Source of the DNA: Hippopus hippopus
Lineage: Eukaryota > Mollusca > Bivalvia > Cardiida > Cardiidae
Direction: 5' to 3'
Assembly: GCA_946811185.2 (NCBI GenBank)
Contig: OX328113.1
Coordinates: 806,001 to 870,000 of the forward strand
DNA: 64,000 nucleotides
The position numbers and the translations under genes are program-made. Positions 1 through 12,317 of the stretch are shown in pieces. The notes under the pieces are model-generated. The model was given only the letters and a program-made list of their open reading frames with translations. It made no database searches and was not told the DNA's origin. Numbering within the stretch: the first letter of the stretch is position 1; every line of letters starts with the position of its first letter.

Positions 1-245
1 TAAATTTTAAAGACTTCAAAATGTGAACAACAAATTGACCTGAGAATACCAAAATTTCAAACTACACAGATAACTTACGGCAATGGACTATAAATGTGAC
101 CTTATTGGTGCACATTTTTTTTTCAGCCATTTGACCTCCTTGTAAACCAGAGTTGATCCACTTTCAAAATAGTCCATTGATATTGTCAAACCTTCATAAT
201 TTTTTTACCATTGTACTGAAAATATCACCTCTAGAGTAAACCCTC
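1..245 (-). repeat. Degraded copy of the 145-bp repeat family
   Basis: The text can be aligned loosely, in reverse, to the 145-bp unit of the array at 57.4-59.9 kb. Recognisable parts are a 'ccactttcaaaat' stretch, 'gatattgtcaaac' and 'cctctagagtaaac'. It is divergent, so this is an old fragment. No coding potential was seen. Confidence 0.5.
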
Positions 246-269
246 TGTTTTTCTAGTTGATTGAATTTG

Positions 270-562
270 CGTTTATTTATCGTCGCCACCGGTTGCCCAT
301 ATAGGCGATGCCCCCTGAAGTCTGTTAGTATTGTTACGGGGGATAGTGCAGATACAGGACGAAACCCATCTTAAGTTACGCCTGGTTCTTTTACGTGCTC
401 GGTGTATTGCACCGTCACACGGGACCTCGGTTTAACGTCTCATCCAAAAGACTATTAATAATTTTAGATAGCCAGCCGTGGGGATCGAACCCACACCCTC
501 AAGTGACTCGAAACATCATGTTCACGAGTCCTACGCTCTACCTATTGAGCTATGCGGGCTGG
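270..562 (-). mobile_element. tRNA-derived SINE (candidate full-length)
   Basis: Read on the minus strand, the element begins at about 562 with a tRNA-like head. The D-arm pairs GCTC with GAGC, and a perfect B-box (GGTTCGATCC) lies at about 480-491. The head is followed by a body of about 190 bp that contains a stretch resembling conserved SINE body domains of marine invertebrates (plus-strand text 'gggacctcgg' and 'aacgtctcatcc'). The acceptor and anticodon arms do not fold as in a working tRNA, so this is a SINE head rather than a tRNA gene. It would be transcribed by RNA polymerase III from its own A and B boxes and moved by a partner LINE. The 3' limit is uncertain. Confidence 0.65.
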
Positions 563-885
563 TCGTTTTTCTAGTGCCTAGTGAATGCAACTTTTATACT
601 GAAGGCAACACATCATTAAACATGCCCTACATACCAAGACAAAAAAATCTGCACCTGTGCACGACTTTCCGCAGTTCTTTATGTACAATATATTCTTCTC
701 AAACCCTGGCTACATTTCTTTTCACACCTTTCTTAAAGAATAAAGTAGGGGTGAGAGAGGAATAAACCTTGATGCAATGACTATAATCAATCTAAGGGAA
801 AAATAAATCCCCTAATGGAGATTCAAACCAGCAACCTTCTAGCCTCAAGTCCTGTACTCTACTTCATGTTCTTCCAAGGCTTTGT
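563..885. other. Intergenic, nothing recognised
   Basis: AT-rich sequence without a convincing open frame, RNA gene or repeat boundary. Confidence 0.5.
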
Positions 886-1105
886 TTAACTCTTTACAAA
901 ATTTTTGACTGGTCCAAATTGAAAGGATTTGCAGAGGACAAAATAAAGGTGACATAAAAATTGAAACTTGACTTTAGAAGAGTAGAAAACATTTCAGGAA
1001 AAGGAGAAAATGCTGGTACCAGCATTTTCTCCTTTTCCTACAATGTTTTCAAAAGGCTTCTTTCTCATGGTTGTTAAAAGCCCCGATTATATGGTAAAAG
1101 GTTAA
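886..1105 (+). mobile_element. MITE-1 copy, TTAA-flanked
   Basis: Non-autonomous element of about 220 bp. It starts TTAACTCTTTAC and ends GGTAAAAGGTTAA, so the ends are inverted and both flanks are TTAA. The centre is a long palindrome (arms of about 30 bp) peaking at about 1017, where 'gaaaatgctggta' meets its reverse complement. It has no coding capacity. TTAA targets and CCC/GGG-like ends fit piggyBac-type mobilisation. That assignment is inferred from termini only. Confidence 0.8.
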
Positions 1106-1170
1106 AAAACTTTTATGCAAAGAAACAAAATATATGAACGAGACCAGATGTACCTGAATCAAGAGTAATA

Positions 1171-2265
1171 CAGTAGAATCTCGGTGATTCGAACGCCCAA
1201 TTTTTCGAAACTACCAGGTTTTTCGAAGCTTACCATCAGTCCTGATGTATTTTGCTATTATTTTATTTAAAAATATTACCGATTTTTCGAATTTCAATCA
1301 TTCAAAAATTCAATTTTTCGAATAAATCTGTCAGCCCCAATGAAAGAAATTCCCATTAAAATCCATCTCAAAGTTCCAAGTTAAAAAATGTCCAGCACAG
1401 TGGAGCATAAAGGTCATGTTTCCTCTGAGCAGTAAATATCGATTGTTACACACCTGATTGATTTCACAGGTACATTGTATTTTTGCATATACAGGTAATT
1501 GACACATTGTCAAATTGTTAACTCGCTTGAGTGATAATCCTTAATTGATTAAACGTTGATTGGGCATCATTAAAAAAATAAACATTGATCATGTGATGTT
1601 TTTAGAGTATGGACGATCAGTGAAAATGAAAGTATCATGAACATGAAATACTTTACATCTGTATTGAGGTAGATTCTGGGGAAACTGAAAGTAGACTATT
1701 TTTGGAGAATTCAAGGACAGTTGAAAGTAAAAGTAGAAAATAAAAATGCACAACAGACCAGTTGGCAATCCTCGGGTGATCCGTTGATCAAGTCAGAAGT
1801 AGTTACGGAATCAGCCGAGTTGTGACGAGTGCATAACGGACGTGACTAGTAAAATGTGGATTGCCTGCAAAGATCTTCAATAGTGTACTTATTGCATTCT
1901 GATGCAGATCGTTGCTGGCCACTCACATGAGCCATTTCTTTCCTGCTTTTTTTATTGGTAAATTAGTCATCAGTATGAGTACATTTCACGCTGTTGTAGG
2001 ATGTAAATAAAATAAAAAGGTAAGTTCATGTTGTTTTGTTTTCAAGGGTTGTCAAGGATAAGGAGCGATGAGAAACTTTGCTAATCATTTTTAATGCTAA
2101 TACAGGAGTCTGTGTACATTGCCTATGGGCAAACTGTTTGTCAAATATCATTACCGAATGGAAACTTGCGAACACTTCCGAAAACTGATTTCAAAAATTT
2201 GAAATTTCAATAATTCGAAGAAAATCTGACGGTCCCTATCACTTCGAATTACCGAGATTCGACTG
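1171..2265. mobile_element. pogo/Tigger-like non-autonomous element
   Basis: Both ends carry inverted repeats of about 25 bp. The left reads CAGTAGAATCTCGGTGATTC, and the right, reversed, reads CAGTCGAATCTCGGTAATTC. The element is flanked by TA on both sides (1169-1170 and 2266-2267). Ends beginning CAGT.GAA with a TA duplication are typical of the pogo/Tigger branch of Tc1/mariner. The 1.1-kb interior has no long open frame, so it is a deletion derivative. More 'ttcgaa' motifs cluster just inside each end (1205-1325 and 2200-2240) and could be transposase binding sites. Confidence 0.75.
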
Positions 2266-2267
2266 TA

Positions 2268-2590
2268 ATGCATTCCACATTTGGAAGACCAAGGCAAATA
2301 TTGTTTTTTTTTAAATTCTTCACTTACTAAATGAGTACAGAAAACTAAGAACCCTTGATGGCCTAAATCCTTCTACTGGCTGTGATTCTGCTTATTGTCT
2401 TGCATTCATCATTATGTATGCATTGTGAATTGAATTGTGAAATAATTAAATAATTTCTCAAATATTAATAATAATAATAATATTATTAATGTAGAAAAGG
2501 TGAAATATACACTACATTTAACTTGCCTGGAACCACATGACCAAAAATCTTTTTGAATTTCTTTTTCTTTAATTTCAGCCCTGAACAACT
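2268..2590. other. Intergenic with short ATA microsatellite
   Basis: An (ATA)n stretch lies at about 2463-2490. Nothing else was recognised. Confidence 0.5.
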
Positions 2591-4560
2591 GCATTGATCC
2601 CTTCTCCTCGTCTTTCTCCCTCCCTATGCCTTTCATCGTTCCTCTTTTACTTTCCCTCCCCCACCTTCAGGTCCCCTCCCTACGTGCCCCTCCCCTTCAT
2701 TTCTCCCTCCCCCCTCCCCCCCACTTGTCCCCCCTCTAACCCCACCCTCCCTTCCCCTAACCCTCCCTCCTTACTTTACCTTATTTAACTATTCTACCAT
2801 CCTACACTTTCTCTCTTCTCCTTTCTTCCTCCTTTCTCTCCCTTTCTCTCCTTCTCACCCCCTTTCTTCCTCCTTTCTCTCCCTTCCTATCCTCTCTGCC
2901 CCTTCCATTCTTCCTTCCTTTCCTCCTACTTTCCTTCCTTCCTTCCTTTCCTTCCTTCCGTCTTTCCTTTCTCTCTTCCTTTCTTTCCCTCTATTCCTTC
3001 CTTTCTCTCCCTCCCTCTTCCTTCCTCTTCTCTCTCCCTCCCTCCTTTCTTCCTTATTTCCTTCTGTCCTTCCTTCCTTCTGTCCTTTCTTCCTTCCTTT
3101 CTATTCCCTATAAAACTACCATAAATCTACCTTCTTATCTACTATTTATTTCCTTACCAATTAAACCTACTTACCTACTTTTTCTACCTACAAAATTAGT
3201 CTACCAACTTACCTACTCTACTTTCCAAGTTATCTACTCTAGACGTCTCACTCTACCTAATTAAACTCTGAAAACATACCTACTCTACCAACCTACCTAA
3301 CTTCTCAATCTAACAACCTACTGATACACCCACCTACTAATCAAGCTACCAGTCTACCTGCCATCCTTCCTGCTGACTCTACCTACATGCACTACCAAAA
3401 TAAATACTCTACATCCTCTCTACTCTACAAAGCTACCTACATTCTCTTTCTATGTACCGACTCTACTTACGTACATACTTAGACTACCAGAATAAATACC
3501 CTTCACCCTTTCTTCTTATGCTTTCAAAATACCTATCAACCTCTATACCTACCTAGCTACCTTCCCTTTCTGCCTCCTAACTACCTACATACATACACTA
3601 CCAACATGAATACCCTACATTATCTCCAGGCTACCTACCTACCTACCTAACTTTCTACATTACCTACCTACCTACCTTCCCACCTACTTACCAATCAACC
3701 TACCTAGTGGACTCTACTTACTGACCTACCTGCCAACCTACTCTTTCTGCCTGCCGACTCTACCTGCATACACTATGAACCTACCTACACTACATCCTCT
3801 CTACTTTTCCTACTTATCTGGCTACAAACCTACCTATACTACAAACCTACCTAATAACTCTTGCTATGTAATGACTACTTACCTAAATATCAACAAACTC
3901 TACATCCTACCTTCTCTACTGACCTAATTACTTTACCCTTCTGTACTTTTTCCATTCTACCTTCCTACTATACCCACATACCTACTCTTCTATGCTACCT
4001 ACTCTACTCTACCAACCTTCAGACTGCCTTCCTACTATAAACTTTCTTTTCTAATTCTACTGACCTATCTTCCTCCTTACAACTACCTATCTACCTCTAC
4101 CTTTCTACTTCATCTACCCCTCTAGCCTGTTATGCATTTCCAACCCACCTACCCTACCTACAATATCTATCATAGCTATATCTTCCTACCTAACCTTATC
4201 ACTTTACTATCCAATTTACTTACTCTTCTCAACCTACCTTAACTTATCTACTTAAATACTTACCTACCCACTTAATCTACCTACTCACACTACTCTACCT
4301 AACTACCTACCTACTCTACCCAACTCTACTTACCTACACTACTAAAACTACCTTACCTACTAAACTACACTAACTACCTAACTACTACCCCTCCAAACCC
4401 AAAACCCACCCCTTCCCAACCCACCCCTCCCCTCCCACCCATCCCCAACCCTTCCCAAAACCCAATCCTCACCCCTCCCGACAAAACCCAACCCACAACC
4501 ACTAACCCAACCTACAATCCAAAATACTTCCTCCCATTCCAAATCCAACACAACTTTAAC
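2591..4560. repeat. 2-kb pyrimidine-rich low-complexity tract
   Basis: The plus strand is almost entirely C, T and A, with G rare. Three zones follow each other: CTCC/CCTT repeats (2591-3110), degenerate CTAC/CTACCTA repeats (3110-4380), and CCCAAC/CCCACC-rich sequence (4380-4560). Open frames here come from base composition and are not genes. Such tracts can form triplex DNA and are often assembled badly. Confidence 0.9.
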
Positions 4561-6577
4561 CAGCCCATCTTTTCTAAGAAAAATCTCCTTCCCAATTCCC
4601 TAATTAGAATAGTGATAGAAATAAAATTACATTTTATATACTCAGAGGGATTAAGTAAAATGACATGTGGTTCCAGTATTCTTAGATTGAACAGAGAAGG
4701 CTCAGAAATAATAACAAGGGTTTTACAACTGCCAGAATGTCTTTGCTATAATCAAGTCCTAAATTTAGTACAAGGAAATCATAGAATAATGTAAAAATAA
4801 AGAAAGGCATAGAATAATGTACAAGAAATAACAACAAAAACATTGATTGATTAAATGGGGTTTTATCCTGTTTTCAAAATTATTTCAGTCCTATCATGGC
4901 AACAGCTCACATATATAGTTGTTAACTAAATGAAAATATGCTTAGTATTATTTTGTCTTTTGACAATATTTGGCTCAAAGGCTGTAACTCAATCTATCTA
5001 AAAGCAGGATCACTTTTGACCTGACAGCTTTAATTCAAACAATCCTGGTAGATAGTTCACAAAATATTACTGCATACCAAATATTACAAGTTGTAAGCAT
5101 AATGGTCTTAAACAAGACCATCCAACAAAGCATAAGACATTAAATCATTTCTTTTTACATTTCTGAATCATGTTTGACATGAATATTAAAAACTAAACTT
5201 TCCTTCTATAACAATCTGCAAAAGTTTCTCATTGAGTGTTTTATTTGTATTATTTTTACAATAAAAATCCTCAACATAATTATGACTTTCCATGAGATGA
5301 CTTTTTTTTCATAACTTTTGTTGGCAGACAATAAATAATACCAGCAAAACTCTTTCAGCAAGAGTTTCAACATACTTTTGTATTTGATCTGTCAGCACCC
5401 AACATTGCATAAAACATCCAGTTATCATTATTATCTTATTTCTAGATCAAATATCTCTTACATAAATCAATATGCTACACATGAATAGGCCTATCAAAAA
5501 CTGAAATTTTCTTCATTAACAATCTGAAAAAGTCTCCCATTAAATGCTTTACTTGTACATTTTTGGAATAAACATCCTGAATATTTGATTTTCCTTATGA
5601 TGATTATCCTTTTACATTTTTAGGTTTTGGTCTCAGATCTGAAACACAATTGCTTGAGATTGGATGTAAAGAACTGCAATTTCCTGCACTGAGCACAATC
5701 TTTAGGTAAAGTTAAGACCAACTATAGTTTTCTCAAGTCACCATATACATACACATCTATACACACACACTTTTAAATATACACATTTTTTTCTTTTATC
5801 ATTCTTTTTCCCAATTACTATTAATTTTCATGAAATATAATAATTTTTATTTAATGTTATTTTCTTAATCATTTTCATAAATATTTTTCTACAGACATAA
5901 AATATCTCATTTCTTTGCCTTCATTCGTTTTTCTATTATATTCTTCTTCAATTTTCTTAATAAAATATTTCAATTTCTTTAGCATTTTTCCTTAATTTTA
6001 CAGTCCTGTCTTTTCAATTGTTATATTCTCAATAGTATGTCCATTTTCTGAATCATCTGCTGCCACTTCCATCCAGGGTGTCATGATTTGGGACAATGTC
6101 GTTATGCATTTTGGTCTTCAATCATCATACTAGTTATATGGGTGGAAAATAGTGCAGTAAGTTCCGATTGCTTGTAGAACTGATTGATAAAATTGTGTAC
6201 CTCGCAAAAAGAAAGTCATTACCTTTGTAAAATTAACTACATCCCTTATTAGGCAGTAAAATGTCATTCACATCTTTGAGTAAACCTTAGGTGTAGCTGG
6301 ACAAAGGATCAGACAACCTGAACTTCAATTACACTAGTGCAGATCCATGTTATGTGGAAGGCCCATTCTTACACGTGTTATGTGGCATTTCAGTATCATA
6401 AACCACTCTTTCCTGCAGTAAGTTTTTAGGAAGTGTTGCATGAAGTGAGTCATTGTACTGATTCTTGATGGTTGTGAAAGTGTGCCTCTAGATGACCGTG
6501 ACCTGACTAGCCTGTACCACCTGTATGCTAGAGATTCATCACAGGGCTGTGATAGAGTTGTCATAAGGTTTTTAAAG
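4561..6577. other. AT-rich intergenic stretch
   Basis: No gene recognised. A segment at 4843-4925 recurs, diverged, at 11005-11095 (shared 'attatttcagtc.tatca' and 'gcaacagct'). This indicates an interspersed repeat of unknown class. A short (AC)n lies near 5762-5770. Confidence 0.5.
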
Positions 6578-6583
6578 ATTTCA

Positions 6584-6775
6584 CAGAGCTCCAGATAAAG
6601 GGAGTGATTTTGATTTCAAAATTGAAAATATCAATTTTTCTCCAATAAACCCTATGTTATGGGTATTCATTAGAATTGTCTCACAAATATGATTCTAATG
6701 AGTACCCACAACATAGGGTTTGGAAGAATAGTAATGGATTTAGAATACCGTCACTCCCTCTTATCTGGAGCTCTG
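6584..6775. mobile_element. MITE-2 copy with 6-bp flanking repeat
   Basis: The 192-bp element has inverted ends of about 24 bp starting CAGAGCTCCAGATAA. An inner palindrome is centred near 6680 (AAACCCTATGTTATGGGTA and its reverse complement). It is flanked by ATTTCA on both sides (6578-6583 and 6776-6781). The CAGAG start fits the YARNG consensus of hAT ends, but the flanking repeat is 6 bp instead of 8. It is non-coding and could fold end to end into one hairpin. Relatives lie at 24467-24653 and 29444-29631. Confidence 0.8.
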
Positions 6776-6786
6776 ATTTCATATTT

Positions 6787-7015
6787 GAACCCTTTTCCAC
6801 AGTCATGATCCCAGTTGAACAATCCTGAAAGAAGAATGCTTTGGAAAACATTGTGGGAAAAGGAGAAAATGCTGGTAACCAGCATTTTCTCCTTTTCCCA
6901 CATTGTTTCTAGCCTTCACACAGCAAATTTCAATTTTTCAGTCACATTTGTTTTGTCGTCTGCAAATGCTTTCATTTTGGATAAGTTCTTAAATTGTGCC
7001 GTTTGGTAAAGTTAA
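6787..7015 (-). mobile_element. MITE-1 copy
   Basis: It has the full central palindrome (about 6846-6908, nearly perfect arms around GGTAACC) and the right flank ending TTTGGTAAAGTTAA. The left end is decayed (gaacccttttccac). Orientation is opposite to the copy at 886-1105. Confidence 0.8.
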
Positions 7016-7215
7016 AGCTATTCTGTGACCTTTGGTTACCAAATTTCAAAAAGACCAGAGAAATTATCATGAGCAATGACCTTCAGTGTGCTAAGTTTTT
7101 TCTTGACATGATTTTTACCTACTTTAGTTTAGATCATTAACTATAAGTTGCAAGGGAACCAGTATTAAAATGTCTGGCAAATTTTAATGATAGGACCAGC
7201 GCCATTCACTTTCAC

Positions 7216-8399
7216 TAGTGTTGGGCAATCGGTTTAAAATCTCAATCGATTATTGCTTTGTAATCGGAAGAGCATACCAACTGGCTATCAGTAGTACAAT
7301 CGGTTTCTCCATTTAACTGAGAATGCCTTTTTGCTTTAAATACTGTGACAATATTGTCTACATGTACATGATATTAAGTTTATAAAGATGTTGTGTTCTG
7401 CACTTTAATCAACGGAAATACATTACAATTAAATTTTCTGCTTTATTCAATATCATTCATTTTGTTCCTTACATTTCAATTTCCAAATGAGTTAAAAAGA
7501 ATCAGACATAATTCAAGCATTTGCAGACGACCCCCCCCCCCCCCCCCCGTCTGCTATAGATCTGTATTTTCATTTCATAAAACAACATTTTTTTTTCCGC
7601 TCATGAACAGAATTTTAGCTTCCACTCATTGCTTTATTCAGAGATTTGTGTAAATTCACTGTTTAAATTCATTATTGAAGATGAGAAGATAGTTTGAAGT
7701 CCCTCTGATCGGATGATGCCACGCTGCTTATTGTAGTGTCATGGGTTTTCCCGTTTTTTTGGCGATCTATTTTTTCGTGACAATTAATTTTTGGAGAAGT
7801 ATTACTACATGATTTGACATCAATTAGTCAGTTTGAATAGCCTGTAACTTTAAAATATGTCACTTTACACTTGATAAGAGGATTAACACCTTTGTTACTT
7901 TGTCATAAATGACTCGCCAGCTTCATTATCATCCGCGTGTCCTTCGCATTTTATACTGATCGTGTTTAACCCATAGTTTTGCCGGATGCGCGCAAGCTAG
8001 GTTATATGAAGCTCTAGACGATAATTTCATACATCAGATTGACATTTAGGCAGATATTTTTCATCGTCAAAGAGGGGTCATTTCAAATTTCAAAGTGTCA
8101 AAACCCGGGCTCAGGGATCAAATGAGAAGCTTGCCGAGTTATGAAGTTTTGTCAAGACATCCATGGACAAAGATTTCTTTCTCATTTTTCCGACCAATTT
8201 TCGTGTTTGTTATCCACTATGTTTAATCGCAATTTATAATAGTCACAAAACCAAGTGCTAAAAACCAGAATTCAAGTTTTGGCACCAAGCGAGTTCAGGA
8301 ACCGACTACAATCGATTCCGGGATTTCTCAATCGATTATCGTAATCGGAAGCCAAAACCAACTGACTTTTGACTATAGTCGATCATCAGCCCACCACTA
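7216..8399. mobile_element. hAT-like element TAG-1, copy 1, 8-bp TSD
   Basis: The 1184-bp element starts TAGTGTTGGGC and ends GCCCACCACTA (imperfect inverted ends). It is flanked by an exact 8-bp duplication ACTTTCAC (7208-7215 and 8400-8407), the hallmark of hAT insertion. Subterminal 'aatcgattat' motifs occur at both ends (7247 and 8330). No transposase is encoded. The interior holds a C-run (about 7530-7548) and the shared core block (about 7660-7960) also seen in other elements here. Further copies lie at 12950-15405 (split) and 16460-17628. Confidence 0.88.
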
Positions 8400-8499
8400 A
8401 CTTTCACCAACTTTTTCTTTTTTTGTGCCAAATTAAAATTTCTGTTGCGAATCGTATGAAATCCCGTGAAAGTTTAGGTCCTGTTTATTTAATGTTCCT

Positions 8500-8530
8500 G
8501 TTATTATTATTATTATTATTATTATTATCG
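8500..8530. repeat. (ATT)n microsatellite
   Basis: About nine ATT units. The leucine run it would encode in one frame is an artefact. Confidence 0.9.
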
Positions 8531-8577
8531 GTCTCCTCTGTTTCTGGGGACTCTTACCACCCGTATGCCACAGAGGT

Positions 8578-9243
8578 CAGGGTCCAAAAATTTCCAGGAA
8601 AGGCACTCGTCCTGTAGGACAAGTGACTTTGAAAAAACACTTGCCCTGCTTTGATCCGTACTCGTCCGCCGAGAAAAACCATTCCAATATTGGACTCTGA
8701 CGGTTTCTTTTTTTTTTTCAGACAAAACGGAAACGTTACAACAAACCTTAAATACCGGGTTTTAAAAACCGGTACCAGTTATCCGGTCAATTTACAGAAA
8801 TTAATAAAGCCAAAACAACACAGTTTTTCGAATTGGTTTCGGGAAAGTATTTGCGTTAATGTTAATATTGTTTGTTTTAATAATTAGCAAAGTCGGTCAG
8901 ATTGAATTAGGTACACCCGAAGCATATTATGAGATTTTTGTTTGCAATGAAAGGTCCCAGGTTATATCATTAGGCTGACTTGAAACCGGTCTTTATTTGG
9001 GGCGGGGACCAGCACGTTTTATGTTCTGTTTCAAAATTTGATTTCCTGAATACCCTTAATTCGCTTATTCAATAATTGAATGGCCATTTTGTCTCGTGTA
9101 AGTTAAATATTCATCTGAAAAACTTGTTTTACTATCTCCTATTCACCACTCGTCCTGCCGGACGAGTATGAGTGATATTTCACTCATCCTCATCCATTTC
9201 TTACTCGTAAATACGAGCGGACAATTGGGTTTTTTGGACCCTG
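8578..9243. mobile_element. hAT-like element with CAGGGTCC ends, 6-bp TSD
   Basis: The inverted ends read CAGGGTCCAAAAA (left) and its reverse complement (right). AGAGGT lies on both sides (8572-8577 and 9244-9249). Inside both ends are palindromic ACTCGTCC/GGACGAGT motifs (about 8606-8630 and 9148-9180), which may be transposase binding sites. It is 666 bp and non-coding. The CAGGG start suggests hAT, although the flanking repeat is 6 bp. Confidence 0.8.
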
Positions 9244-9299
9244 AGAGGTGAAGGCCGCCACCTATTTCTAGTGGCGGGGGCCCTGGAAATTAACAAGAC

Positions 9300-9620
9300 A
9301 AACATATGGACTAAGTTTCATGAACACTGAACAAAAAATGTACTCTCTAGAGTTTCTACCCACCTTTCATGAATACTGAATTGTAAGTATCAACAGAGTT
9401 CCTTGAACAATGGATCGAGAATACATATAAGGATTTGCTAAGGTACACCTGATCACCTCTATTTCGACCAAGTGTGCCCAATTTCATACTTGTCTCAGAT
9501 ACCATCAAGAAATGTATTCCGAGTTTCATGAGCAGTGGACCAAAAACAGTCTTTAGAGCACAAGGTTTTTCCATGGTATGAACTCATGACTTACTTTTTG
9601 GCCAAATGTCATGAACACAA
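9300..9620 (-). repeat. Degraded 145-bp family copy
   Basis: Reverse-oriented relatives of the 57.4-59.9 kb unit: 'catgaa..ctgaa', 'cagataccatcaag' and 'cacaaggtttttc'. Strongly diverged. Confidence 0.5.
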
Positions 9621-9799
9621 GATCTGTGGCTGCTAAAGGGCATACAGGTAAGCACTTTGTGGTCAAGCAAGCTAATATCTAAAAACGCACAAAAAACCCA
9701 CCCAACTTTTTCAACCCCAAAGTGATACAAAAAAAAATCCATACAAGCTTCAAACTGACTGGATAAAAAAATAGGCTGGATCATGAAATCAAAAAATTT

Positions 9800-9940
9800 T
9801 TCAACCAGCATTTATTCCTTTTTCCACAATGTTTTCTAACCAATCAAAGACAAGTTCCATAATATGAGTCACATTTGAATTGGCGTCTGCAGATGCCCTC
9901 AATTTGGACAAGTCTACAATTTTATTGTGCAGTTAAGACT
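9800..9940 (-). mobile_element. MITE-1 right half, broken at hairpin tip
   Basis: It begins at the centre of the palindrome (AACCAGCATTT) and runs to the outer end. The other half is missing. Confidence 0.65.
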
Positions 9941-10004
9941 ATAAAGAATCAATATGAATTTAAAAGGGCTTCAGTACTCAATATAATCAATAATCCAAAA
10001 GTCA

Positions 10005-10225
10005 TTAAACCTTTACGACACAATCCAGACTTTTAATTAACTTGACAGAGAATAATTTTGAAAACATCGTGGGAACTGGAGAAAATGCTGGTAACCAGTA
10101 TTTTCTCCTTTTGCAAAAATATTTTCTAATCTTACAAATTTCATAATTTGAGCAAAATTTATTTTGTTGTCTGCAGATGCTTTCAAAAACAGAAGTCTAA
10201 ATTTTTGCCATTTTGTAAGCTTTAC
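10005..10225 (-). mobile_element. MITE-1 copy
   Basis: The left end is TTAAACCTTTAC at 10005. The central palindrome lies at about 10063-10130 with some mismatches. The right end is eroded. Confidence 0.7.
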
Positions 10226-10249
10226 AATAGCTTGTTTTGATGACCTTGA

Positions 10250-10640
10250 GATGAAAGGCCTTTGAAAATATTGTGGGGAAAAAAAATGTTTGTATTCAGG
10301 AAGGTCCTCGTTTAGAGCAAAGTACCTGCCAGTGTAGATTCAAAACAATGGGAAAATTCTCTCCAGTTTTATCTTTTATCAAATCGCCTGCAACTTGGCA
10401 CTAAACTCTTGCCTCAACATTTGTTGCTGTGTGCAGTCTGATCTTGATCTATACAATACTTTTTTTATGATCCCATGGTGATAAAAGAAATAACTACAGA
10501 TTATATTTTGTGTCTTTGGCCAGATCTCTTTTGAAAAACATTGTGGCAAAGGGTAAACGTAAATTTATAGAAATAAGCAGTTCTCATTTGCAACAATGTA
10601 TTAACATTTGTTCTATCTTTGTATTCTCTACAAATATGTT
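10250..10640. repeat. MITE-1 and MITE-3 debris
   Basis: Fragments resemble MITE-1 arms (10256-10290 and 10520-10560) and the MITE-3 palindrome arm (GTGCAGTCTGATCTTGATCT, about 10432-10451). There is no gene. Confidence 0.5.
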
Positions 10641-10655
10641 TCAAGGTAGGCCACT

Positions 10656-10886
10656 TGACACTTTACCATAAAATCCTAAATTTTAACGACCCTTATAAAA
10701 AAACTTTTGAAAACATTGAAAGAAAAAGGAGAAATGCTAGTGATCAGCATTTTCTCCTTTTCCCACAATGTTGTCTCTACCCTATCGAAGACAGGTTCCA
10801 TCTTTTGAGCCAAAGTTAATTTGTCATCTGCAAATGCTTTAAATCTGGACAAGTGTATATTTTTGTCGTTTGGAAAAAAGGGTTAA
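10656..10886 (-). mobile_element. MITE-1 copy
   Basis: The right end reads GGGTTAA (TTAA 10883-10886). The palindrome lies at about 10708-10770, with a variant tip (TGATCA instead of GGTAACC). Confidence 0.75.
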
Positions 10887-11004
10887 ATGAAAGACTTACC
10901 CGAAAATGGTAACCCTGTCTATCAATTTAACCTTTAGATGCCCAGCACTGTTCCATCACCGTCTAGAAAGTTCATTTAGTGAGAGGTTGTAAGTTCAACT
11001 TAAT

Positions 11005-12110
11005 CTATCTGCAAATAAATAATTTATTGAATGGTGTTTTACACTGTTTTCAACATTATTTCAGTCATATCACTGCAACAGCTAACATATTCAGGGCTTC
11101 CCCTGTAAATTTGTGTGCCATTAAATTGGTCAGCTCATAAAAATTGGGGCCAGTAAGAGCCAAGTTAGGTAGCCACATAGTACATTAGACACTTCAGTTT
11201 ATTGGCCCATGTAACTGCTACTAAATCCATTGCTCAGTAAAAAACTTTTCATTCCTATTTGTGTTCCTTTTTCCCCTAAGGGTTTTCAAGGTTGTGAGCC
11301 GCAGAAACATAGAAATTGTGTTTGCACTGTAATACAGTGCAGAAAATAATTCATTTTCTTCAATATTTGTATATTGAAATATGTTATATATACTGCATGC
11401 TTTGTAAATAATTGTTATGACCATTGAGCTTATAAAAAGTTATGCTTATGTGTCAAAAGAAAACTTCTGTTCTGTTCTGTAATACAGCGTTGTACTTTTA
11501 AAACTGCAAACCTGCCAGAATTCCTGGCTTTTTAATGACGATTACAGAAGTAATTTTGGATTGTGTGAAAAAGGGATAATTGTATTATTTCATTTTATCT
11601 TTAAAAAAGTACTAAAGGTTACATCTGTTAAATGGTCCTTTTATTCTGGTCTTCACTCTCTATATGAATGTCCTATACCTTCTCTGACACTTGTTTCAGT
11701 GTTATCACTTAGAGAAAGTGGCCTACTAATCTCTTCTTCTTACCCCCTCCCCCACCCCGTCTTATTCAACACATTCATTTTATAAAACCACTTAAGTTTT
11801 TCCCTCATTATTAATCAGCAAATTTAGCATTCACTTATATGTATCCCACTTATAGTTTGATACATTTGAATAACTTTACTGCTTAAAGTCATTATCAAAG
11901 CTAAAGAGCTAGTCTGAAGTTTTTCTAAATGGACAATGTCATATTGACATCTTGTTGTGTCAAGGGTTTTCATGTTTATTTGTGGGGATTCTAATTTTCA
12001 TGTCAGTTAACTTTTGGTATTTTCGAATGATTTTACATAAGGGTAACAAGAAACTTTATTTTACTCTAGATAAGCAGATTAACACCATTATTAAGCTTTG
12101 CACAGGCCTC
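11005..12110. other. Repeat-derived stretch with a core-block copy
   Basis: 11005-11095 repeats 4843-4925. CAGGGCTTCCCC at about 11094 looks like a hAT end, but no partner end was found. 11800-12100 is a diverged copy of the core block shared with TAG-1 and others (order kept: 'gtctgaagt', 'caatgtca', 'ttgttgtgtcaagggttttc', 'tcagttaacttttgg'). No gene recognised. Confidence 0.55.
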
Positions 12111-12317
12111 GGCCGAGTGGGCAATTTGGGCAAAAAAGTTGCCTGATTTCAAAAGACTTTGCTCGATTCGCCAAGAAAAGCGAAATCCAAGTCACCTGAA
12201 AAATTGGAAAGTCACCTCGCGTATACTGACTAATCATCTGGTGTCTAATCTACATTCTTACGAACAAAGTCCGTAACAAAGAAACAAATGAACAAATGCA
12301 TGGCTGAAATACAAACC

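Noticed and set aside
474..562. Functional tRNA gene on the minus strand
   Set aside because: The B-box and D-arm are good, but the acceptor and anticodon stems do not pair and a SINE-like body follows. Called as a SINE head.
2594..2788. Coding frame, proline/serine-rich
   Set aside because: Lies wholly in the pyrimidine-rich tract. Composition alone explains it.
8369..8617. Small secreted protein with a leucine-rich signal
   Set aside because: The leucine run is an (ATT)n microsatellite, and the frame spans the end of TAG-1 and the start of another element.
11094..11106. Left end of a hAT-like element (CAGGGCTTCCCC)
   Set aside because: No matching right end or flanking duplication found downstream.
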